Positions 58,383-64,000 of a DNA stretch of 64,000 bases are shown piece by piece (the stretch's first letter is position 1; each line of letters starts with the position of its first letter). Position numbers and translations under genes: made by a program. The notes beneath the pieces were generated by a model. The model did no database searches. It was not told where the DNA came from and saw only the letters and a list, made by a program, of their open reading frames with translations. Source of the stretch: Flammeovirga agarivorans (GTDB taxonomy: Bacteria > Bacteroidota > Bacteroidia > Cytophagales > Flammeovirgaceae). The stretch is taken from positions 631,449 through 695,448 of the forward strand of contig NZ_JABAIL010000002.1 in the NCBI RefSeq assembly GCF_012641475.1. The letters are read 5' to 3'.

Positions 58383-58413
58383 CAAATGTCATAAAATTGT
58401 TGATGAATTACAA
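58383..58413 (-). promoter_or_regulatory. Promoter of the candidate 6S-like RNA
   Basis: On the minus strand TTG (58413-58411), 20 bases, then GACATTTG (58390-58383) is close to the Bacteroidota -33/-7 arrangement, with G for T at the first -7 base. The predicted start G at 58378, four bases later, is exactly the first base of the closing stem. Confidence 0.5.
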
Positions 58414-58553
58414 TTATTGATTCAAGAAATATTCACACTAAATGTGTTAAAAAAACACGTCTACTCTATTAAAATAAGTAATTCGTTATATATAATTACC
58501 GTATTGCATTAGTCGTATTTCTCTGCCTTAACTTGGAACAATTCAAGTCTCTT

Positions 58554-59744
58554 CTAGACAACTATAGGCATCATAATTCGGAAAGTTGTTCCTTCTCCAG
58601 GTATTGACTCCAAAATAAATATTTTTCCTCCATGATATTCTTCTACAATCCTTTTTACCAGTGTCAATCCTAAGCCCCAACCACGTTTTTTGGTGGTAAA
58701 CCCAGGGGAGAATACTTTCTTAATTTTATTTTTAGGGATTCCTTTACCCGAATCTTTTACATCGATAACCGCTGTATTCTTATGCTGAGTAAGTGACATT
58801 TTAATGTCAATACTTCCTACCCCGTTCATGGCATCTACAGCATTTCTACATAAATTCTCTATTACCCATTCAAATAATGGTCTACTGATATTTATTTGCA
58901 CTTGGCTATCAATATCGTATTCGACAGACATTTTCACCTTATTCGAAATCCTTTTCGACATATAGTCGACTGCACCTCTTACAGAAGGCTCAAGGTTTTT
59001 AGGTTTTAATACGGGTTCAGATCCAATATTAGAGAACCTCGCCGTAATCATTTCTAATCTATGAACATCCTTTTCCAGTTCTTCAATAATACTATGGTCA
59101 AAATCATCATCAGTTTTGAAGTATTCTATCCAAGCTACTAAAGAAGAAATCGGTGTACCTAGTTGGTGAGCTGTTTCTTTGGCTAACCCTGCCCATACTT
59201 GGTTTTGTTCTGCTCTACGAGAGGTTGAGAAGACCAAGTAAGCAGCAATGGCTAGAATTCCGAAAAGTGATATTTGAACCAAAGGAGCATACCTAAGGTT
59301 TTTTACCAAATGGGAATCTGCATAATAAATGTATTGCTCCTCACCATTTGAAAAATCTATCTTGATGGGTTTGTAATCTTTTTCCATCTCAATGATTTGT
59401 TTTCGAAGAAAGGCCAACTGCTCTTCTTGCGAAAACCGCTTGGGTATCTCAATATTTTTCGAGCTAATAGGATTTTGATGCTCGTCTGCGAGAATCACAG
59501 GAATCAGATCATTGCCTTTTATTACTTCCATCAATAGGAAAGTAACATCTGCATTGTCTTGACCTGACATCGTAGCCATTTTAGCTTGTACTTTGGCAAA
59601 GAAATCTATTTGATCGTACTCTCTTTGTCTTAGTTCTCCGACCAATAATTCAGTATAAATTATTGAGATGACACCAATAACAAGTCCTGTTACGACTACT
59701 AAAACTTTTAATGTTGTTCGGTTGGAATATATTCTAGCTTTCAA
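58554..59744 (-). CDS. Sensor histidine kinase, PorY-like
   Basis: The 396-residue kinase has two membrane segments (about 12-34 and 156-172) enclosing a small periplasmic domain. The dimerisation box WAGLAKETAHQLGTPISSLVAW carries the phospho-acceptor His. The ATPase domain has CRNAVDAMNG, DSGKGIP and KRGWGLGLTLVKRIVEEYHGG. The AKETAHQLGTP box and length (about 390) resemble PorY, the partner of PorX in type IX secretion control. I offer this as a candidate PorY, not a proven one, since the box is shared by other Bacteroidota kinases. The next gene upstream starts four bases away. Confidence 0.85.
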   Translation of the reverse strand: MKARIYSNRTTLKVLVVVTGLVIGVISIIYTELLVGELRQREYDQIDFFAKVQAKMATMSGQDNADVTFLLMEVIKGNDLIPVILADEHQNPISSKNIEIPKRFSQEEQLAFLRKQIIEMEKDYKPIKIDFSNGEEQYIYYADSHLVKNLRYAPLVQISLFGILAIAAYLVFSTSRRAEQNQVWAGLAKETAHQLGTPISSLVAWIEYFKTDDDFDHSIIEELEKDVHRLEMITARFSNIGSEPVLKPKNLEPSVRGAVDYMSKRISNKVKMSVEYDIDSQVQINISRPLFEWVIENLCRNAVDAMNGVGSIDIKMSLTQHKNTAVIDVKDSGKGIPKNKIKKVFSPGFTTKKRGWGLGLTLVKRIVEEYHGGKIFILESIPGEGTTFRIMMPIVV

Positions 59745-59748
59745 TGTG

Positions 59749-60282
59749 TTAATTTTGAAGAATAGCAGATTGTATAACTACTCCATTTTTAGGATAATAT
59801 TCAAGGTATTTTTCCGAAGTTGTTTCATAGTTTTTTAAAATATATGAATCAATTTCTTCAATTACATTATTAGGGTTAGGAGTAAATAACTCTCCTAAAT
59901 TAATTTCAGAGTACACTTCTTTATATGGACCTTGTTGGTAATTTACAAAAGACTTTTTAATCTCTTCATCAGTTCCTTTATCAATTACACCAACCAAAGC
60001 ATTTCCCTTTTTTTCATCTTTTGGGTGACTAAAAAACAAAACTGCTAATTCACCCTTTAGCTTCCCTTCTTCTTTTTCTTGAATGATTGAATCGTATAAA
60101 TGAATAAATTTTTTAGAGTTTAAGTCCCCGTTATATTCAATTCCAATGATTGTCCATCCCTCCGACTTCTGTTCTTTTACCACTACATCTGCAAATACTC
60201 CTGATAAGATTGCTACAATACCAAAACTGATAAATCCTAAAAGAATAAATAACCATTTCTGGTTTCCAAACCCTGTAGACAT
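59749..60282 (-). CDS. Membrane-anchored protein of unknown function
   Basis: The 177 residues start with a membrane helix (about 10-32; WLFILLGFISFGIVAILSGVF). The rest, GWTIIGIEYNGDLNSKKF... GELAVLFFSHPKDEKKGNALVGVID... VVIQSAIL, is a soluble alpha/beta domain that reminds me weakly of the GyrI/effector-binding fold. It overlaps nothing, ending four bases before the PorY-like kinase start, so it is the first gene of that pair. It could be a sensor accessory, but this is inference. Confidence 0.7.
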   Translation of the reverse strand: MSTGFGNQKWLFILLGFISFGIVAILSGVFADVVVKEQKSEGWTIIGIEYNGDLNSKKFIHLYDSIIQEKEEGKLKGELAVLFFSHPKDEKKGNALVGVIDKGTDEEIKKSFVNYQQGPYKEVYSEINLGELFTPNPNNVIEEIDSYILKNYETTSEKYLEYYPKNGVVIQSAILQN

Positions 60283-60409
60283 ACTATTGATTAGTTAAAA
60301 AATTTAATTGAATTATTTAATGGAGATTATAATTTCTCGATATGGTTCCAAATTCTTACTTTAATGTGATAAAAAAAATCACATGATCACAAAAAAATGC
60401 TACCTAATT

Positions 60410-60829
60410 TTACTTTTTCTTAGTGATTATAGCCACTGTCATTCGAGAAATACAAACTAAATCTCTTTGTTCATCATATATTTTAATCTCCCATACATGA
60501 GATTTTTTTCCCATATGAATAGGTGTCGCCTCACCAACAACTTCTCCTTCTTTTGCACTTTTTATATGATTGGCATTGATTTCCTGTCCTACAGGAACTT
60601 GTGTTTCCGAATCAATATGGGCTAAAGCTCCTACACTTCCAAGGGTTTCAGCTAACACTACAGACGCTCCTCCATGCAACAAACCCATAGGTTGTTTCGT
60701 TCTATTATCAACAGGCATTTTGGCACTAATAAATCCATCTTTTACTTCTAAAAATTCTATTCCAACATGTCCAAGCATATTGTTTCTGAGCATATTAAGG
60801 GATTTTATTGTAAATTTGTGATTAAACAT
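60410..60829 (-). CDS. Hotdog-fold PaaI-type thioesterase
   Basis: Thioesterases of this kind hydrolyse acyl-CoAs, including DHNA-CoA in menaquinone synthesis (MenI/YdiI) or phenylacetyl-CoA intermediates. The 139-residue length is canonical and the motif GLLHGGASVVLAETLGS, with the catalytic Glu, is present. The sequence then has GQEINANHIKSAKEGEVVGEA. In-frame ATGs at codons 13 and 18 are alternatives to the 60829 start. A menaquinone role fits a Bacteroidota, but there is no men gene nearby. Confidence 0.9.
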   Translation of the reverse strand: MFNHKFTIKSLNMLRNNMLGHVGIEFLEVKDGFISAKMPVDNRTKQPMGLLHGGASVVLAETLGSVGALAHIDSETQVPVGQEINANHIKSAKEGEVVGEATPIHMGKKSHVWEIKIYDEQRDLVCISRMTVAIITKKK

Positions 60830-60972
60830 ACATGCTTCAATTAAATTTATATACTAAACAAGAAGTTTTTACGTAAAATTATAGTGTGGACTTCTTGTCT
60901 GCAATTTTACAATTGTTTCACCTTTAAATCATTACAAAAGGATGATTTTATTAAAGATTAAAAAGAAAAGTT

Positions 60973-61635
60973 ATGGCTACAAAACACATTTACATAATCA
61001 GGCATGGCGAGACTGATTTCAACAAAAAAGGATACGTTCAAGGAAACAGTATCGACTCTAACTTAAATGATTTAGGTAAAGAGCAGGCGAATGCATTTTT
61101 CGAAAAATATAAACATATCTCGTTTGATAAGATATATACTTCTTCATTAAAAAGAACACATCAAAGTGCTCTTCCATTTATCAATACCGGTATACCATTT
61201 GAAAGCCACGCAGGTTTGAATGAAATTAGCTGGGGAGAAAAAGAAGGAAGACCTCTAACAGATCAAGACAATTTAAATCATGCAAAATTACTTTCTGAAT
61301 GGAATAATGGTAATTATGATTATAAATTAGATGATGCAGAATCACCAAACGAAGTTGCAGATCGCCAAAATAAAACAATGCAACACATTCTTTCCAATAC
61401 TGATGAAAAGAATGTATTGATTGTCACTCATGGTAGAGCCATGAAAATATTAGTATCATTACTAATGAAAGAGCCATTAAAAAACATGGATCAGTATGAA
61501 CACTCTAACTTGGCATTGTATCATTTAGCATACAATAACGGTAAGTTCAGAATAATTCAAGGTAACGATACTAGACATTTAGCACATATCACTAAAAAAG
61601 AGCATGCACTTAAAAATAATATTATTAACCATTGA
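60973..61635 (+). CDS. Histidine phosphatase (phosphoglycerate mutase-like)
   Basis: The 220-residue member has the catalytic RHGETDFN at residues 10-17, then YVQGNSIDSNLNDLGKEQA and the second His in VTHGRAMKIL (about 155). The exact substrate is unknown; it may act on sugar phosphates or nucleotides. The 3' end overlaps the converging HAD gene by 11 bases. Confidence 0.92.
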   Translation: MATKHIYIIRHGETDFNKKGYVQGNSIDSNLNDLGKEQANAFFEKYKHISFDKIYTSSLKRTHQSALPFINTGIPFESHAGLNEISWGEKEGRPLTDQDNLNHAKLLSEWNNGNYDYKLDDAESPNEVADRQNKTMQHILSNTDEKNVLIVTHGRAMKILVSLLMKEPLKNMDQYEHSNLALYHLAYNNGKFRIIQGNDTRHLAHITKKEHALKNNIINH

Positions 61636-62293
61636 TCTTTTTGATCAGAGGAGGTAAATCGGACATGTTTTGAATAACATGTTTTACACCAACATCATTC
61701 AAAACTTGTTCGTGACCCTCCAAAATATGAGATGCTCCAGTAAATCCAATTACATACATGCCTGCATCCACAGCAGCCTTTGCTCCACTTTTACTATCTT
61801 CGATTACAATTATTTCTTTAGGGTCTATCCCTATTTTTTTTGCTGCAAAAAGATATATATCTGGTGCTGGCTTGGGGTTTTCAACATCTTCAACCCCTGA
61901 AAAAACTCGATCTTCAAACTCGTTTCTTAAGCCCACTAAATCAACTGCATGATTAATCTGTGCTTTGAAGCCATTCGAAATAATTGCTTTGGGAAGCTCT
62001 ATTTCTTCAAAAGCTTTTTTCGCTCCTTCAATTGCTTTTTCTTGAGTTTTTGCAGCCTCCATATAAAGTGACGTAATTTCATCTAAGTAATTATCACTTA
62101 ATACAAGTCCATGCTCTTTAGATAAGTTTGTCATAATACCACTAAAGGTCTTGCCCGAGCAAGTTCTCAGATAGGTATCAAGGTCAATCTCAACGCCAAA
62201 ATCATTGATATATTTAACCATTACATTGGCCGCAATAATCTCACTATCGATAATTACTCCATCACAATCGGAGAAAAAATAGCTAAACTTCAT
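61625..62293 (-). CDS. HAD-superfamily hydrolase, beta-phosphoglucomutase-like
   Basis: The 222-residue protein has the nucleophile motif FSDCDGVIIDSE (D-x-D), motif II AIISNGF, the Lys in NPKPAPDIYLF and motif IV VIEDSKSGAKAAVDAGM. The alpha cap between residues 15 and 85 puts it with beta-PGM/phosphatase subfamilies. Its start shares one base with the upstream MFS stop, so the two are coupled. The substrate is likely a sugar phosphate but cannot be named. Confidence 0.92.
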   Translation of the reverse strand: MKFSYFFSDCDGVIIDSEIIAANVMVKYINDFGVEIDLDTYLRTCSGKTFSGIMTNLSKEHGLVLSDNYLDEITSLYMEAAKTQEKAIEGAKKAFEEIELPKAIISNGFKAQINHAVDLVGLRNEFEDRVFSGVEDVENPKPAPDIYLFAAKKIGIDPKEIIVIEDSKSGAKAAVDAGMYVIGFTGASHILEGHEQVLNDVGVKHVIQNMSDLPPLIKKING

Positions 62294-63477
62294 TATTTAT
62301 CTTTTATTGATTTTTCATTTAATGGTGCCATTACAACATATAAAAAGGCAAACATACAGGCTACAGCAGAAGCTATAAATGACCAACCTATTTGCTCTTC
62401 TATATTATTATAAATTTCAGCTGAAAGGAATGCACCTACACCAATACCTATTTCTAAAGCGATATACATGGTTGCAATAGCTCTACCTCTATGCAAAGGA
62501 TCACTACGATCTATTGTCCACGCATAAACCGTCGGTGAGTTCGTTCCTATACCCAATCCAAGTAATATGGCTGCTGCAAATAATTCTGTTGCAGAAGAAG
62601 CTACTCCAATCCAACTTAATGCAAATACCAGTAAGATTGTAGAAAACTTAAGTACGGGTACCCTTCCATATTTATCAGATAGCCTTCCTGCGAAAACTCT
62701 AACTAACATAGATGCTCCAGTAAAAAACATAAAAAAGGTCCCTTTATTTTCAATACCTAATTGTTTTGAAAGGTCTGGAATCAATGTTAGAATCACTCCA
62801 TAAGAAGTGGTACATAAGAGCATTACAATGGCAGGTGGCAAGGCATTTTTATCGATCACCTCATTTCTTCGAATAATAAAGTGATCCAATTTTAATCGCT
62901 CTGGATTCTCTAAGGTTTCTTTCATTCCAAATAAAATTAGAATAGAAACTAATGATATTGCTGAGGAAGCATAAAACATCATATCCAAGCTTGTTTCCAT
63001 TGCTAACCAACTACCAATAATAGGCCCTAACCCTATACCTGTTGACGAACAAAAACCTAGAATTCCTAAAGCTTCTCCTCTTCTATCAAAAGGTACTATA
63101 TCTGCTAAATATGCCGATGTCCCCGTTGGTTTAAACCCTGTAGAGAATCCATGTAAAAAACGGATTAATAAAAATGCAAACGCTGATCCTACAAATGGAT
63201 AAAACAATGTACAGACACAACTAACTAATACACCAAAAACCATTACAGGTACTCTACCAACTCTATCTGTCAGTTTACCACTAAAAGGTCTTGATAGCCC
63301 TGCCGTTACTGTAAATAATGAAATGATTAAACCCTTGTATTCTTCTCCTCCCAATGAGGTTAGATAATCCGGAAGTTCAGGGATTATCATATTGAAGCTT
63401 GTAAAAAATAATAGGGAACTAGTGCAAAGTAACCAGAATTGTAATGTGTAGATATTCTGAACTGTTTGTTTTTCCAT
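62293..63477 (-). CDS. MFS transporter, 12 transmembrane helices
   Basis: The 394-residue inner-membrane transporter has the MFS A-motif between helices 2 and 3 (GKLTDRVGRVPVMVFG) and its second-half copy GRLSDKYGRVPVLKFS. This shape suits drug or small-molecule efflux. Hydrophobic helices fill the rest. The gene precedes the HAD hydrolase and overlaps it by one base, which suggests joint translation and perhaps a shared metabolite. Substrate unknown. Confidence 0.9.
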   Translation of the reverse strand: MEKQTVQNIYTLQFWLLCTSSLLFFTSFNMIIPELPDYLTSLGGEEYKGLIISLFTVTAGLSRPFSGKLTDRVGRVPVMVFGVLVSCVCTLFYPFVGSAFAFLLIRFLHGFSTGFKPTGTSAYLADIVPFDRRGEALGILGFCSSTGIGLGPIIGSWLAMETSLDMMFYASSAISLVSILILFGMKETLENPERLKLDHFIIRRNEVIDKNALPPAIVMLLCTTSYGVILTLIPDLSKQLGIENKGTFFMFFTGASMLVRVFAGRLSDKYGRVPVLKFSTILLVFALSWIGVASSATELFAAAILLGLGIGTNSPTVYAWTIDRSDPLHRGRAIATMYIALEIGIGVGAFLSAEIYNNIEEQIGWSFIASAVACMFAFLYVVMAPLNEKSIKDK

Positions 63478-63542
63478 AGTGGCACAAATCTCTACAAATT
63501 AATTGAGATATTAGCACAAATAATTTTAAACACTAATAAAAA

Positions 63543-63570
63543 AAGAGGTAAACATTGCTGCTTACCTCTT
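63543..63570 (-). terminator. Hairpin terminator after the S1/P1 nuclease gene
   Basis: Arms 63543-63551 and 63562-63570 form a 9-bp stem. On the minus strand a run of seven T's follows. Confidence 0.82.
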
Positions 63571-63593
63571 CCGATAAAGGATATATTTCTTAT

Positions 63594-64000
63594 TTAGCCA
63601 AGTACTTTATTAAGTATACCTGCTAATCGAATTCCACCTTTCATTATTCTCTCTTCTACAGTTTTATAGTGATCGTACATATATCTGTATCCTAATTTTC
63701 CATCACCTACTTCAGCATAAAACTTTGTACATAATGCATGGGACTCATTCATCATATCAATTGTTGTTGCTTTTTGTAGCTCTTCAACTTGTTCTGGAGT
63801 AGCATGATCTGCAAATCTTGCAATCTCTGTAAAACTCAATTCTTTTGAGGTAATCATTTCTGAATCCCATACTCTATGAATATTAGAAGGCTTTCCAAAC
63901 CAAGTTACCTTTACTCTATTTCCTCCTAAGTCACTTTTATGACCTACATGAAAGGGTTGATGAAGGTCTCCAACTAAATGAGTGAGCACTTTAATTGCTC
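63594..64000 (-). CDS. S1/P1-type nuclease, 5' part outside window
   Basis: S1/P1 nucleases are zinc enzymes cutting single-stranded nucleic acid, normally exported. Only the C-terminal 134 residues are in the window, with the frame continuing to the right edge (AIKVLTHLVGDLHQPFHVG), so the gene starts beyond 64000. The zinc ligands HLVGDLHQPFH and the downstream GGNRVKVTWFGKPSNIHRVWDSE are typical. The N-terminal Trp and signal peptide cannot be checked. A terminator follows. Confidence 0.9.
   Translation of the reverse strand, partial: AIKVLTHLVGDLHQPFHVGHKSDLGGNRVKVTWFGKPSNIHRVWDSEMITSKELSFTEIARFADHATPEQVEELQKATTIDMMNESHALCTKFYAEVGDGKLGYRYMYDHYKTVEERIMKGGIRLAGILNKVLG

Overview
The window is a stretch of ordinary chromosome from a low-GC member of the Bacteroidota. 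I infer a marine, gliding cytophagale close to Flammeovirga. The evidence is the PorX response regulator of the type IX secretion and gliding pathway, a TonB-dependent receptor with an N-terminal carboxypeptidase-regulatory-like domain, tandem OmpH/Skp chaperones, fused isobutyryl-CoA mutase (IcmF), monomeric isocitrate dehydrogenase, and promoter elements of the Bacteroidota TAnnTTTG type. The genus is my reading of protein style, not a database result. I see no rRNA, tRNA, CRISPR array, insertion sequence, prophage or integration site. About 58 protein genes, one probable structured RNA and about twenty hairpin terminators fill the window.

Layout. 1-4.7 kb: partial rimO, a dual-Cache sensor kinase and rsmH. 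4.8-8.3 kb: TonB receptor with a tandem operator-like repeat, then a short-chain dehydrogenase. 8.4-13.2 kb (minus): three tandem OmpH proteins, a methyltransferase and monomeric isocitrate dehydrogenase. 13.5-18 kb: an orphan LytS-type kinase and icmF. 18-26.7 kb: envelope proteins (small barrel, TPR, SPOR, repeat protein), cysH-type reductase, a Lys/Glu-rich exported protein, a Dabb protein and a membrane-anchored coiled-coil protein. 26.9-37.8 kb: porX, an AlbA-like protein, a lipoprotein, a biotin carboxylase, TPR proteins and smc. 38-43 kb: etfAB, ferritin, nicotinamidase, an M42 peptidase and a VOC protein. 43-51 kb: a very large outer-membrane protein joining a degenerate peptidase-like domain, a TolB-like propeller and a barrel; pyruvate dehydrogenase E2; an S41 peptidase. 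51.6-54.8 kb: a five-gene plus-strand run ending in a DivIVA-like gene and folB. 54.8-58.1 kb: a CarH-like B12-binding MerR regulator, a hydrolase, a membrane protein and nadC. 58.2-58.4 kb: a probable 6S-like RNA. 58.5-64 kb: a PorY-like kinase, a thioesterase, a phosphatase, a HAD hydrolase, an MFS transporter and a partial S1/P1 nuclease.

Themes. Envelope biogenesis and secretion recur (OmpH x3, PorX with a candidate PorY, propeller-barrel protein, TonB receptor, TPR/SPOR proteins). Central and CoA metabolism is present as scattered single genes rather than full pathways (IcmF, isocitrate dehydrogenase, biotin carboxylase, EtfAB, PDH E2, NadC). B12 appears twice, as IcmF cofactor and probable CarH-like ligand. 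The features most worth checking are the 6S-like RNA, the CarH-like protein that lacks one expected histidine, the propeller-barrel fusion, and two sets of 13-14 bp direct repeats in promoter regions. I did not find a convincing new multi-gene system.
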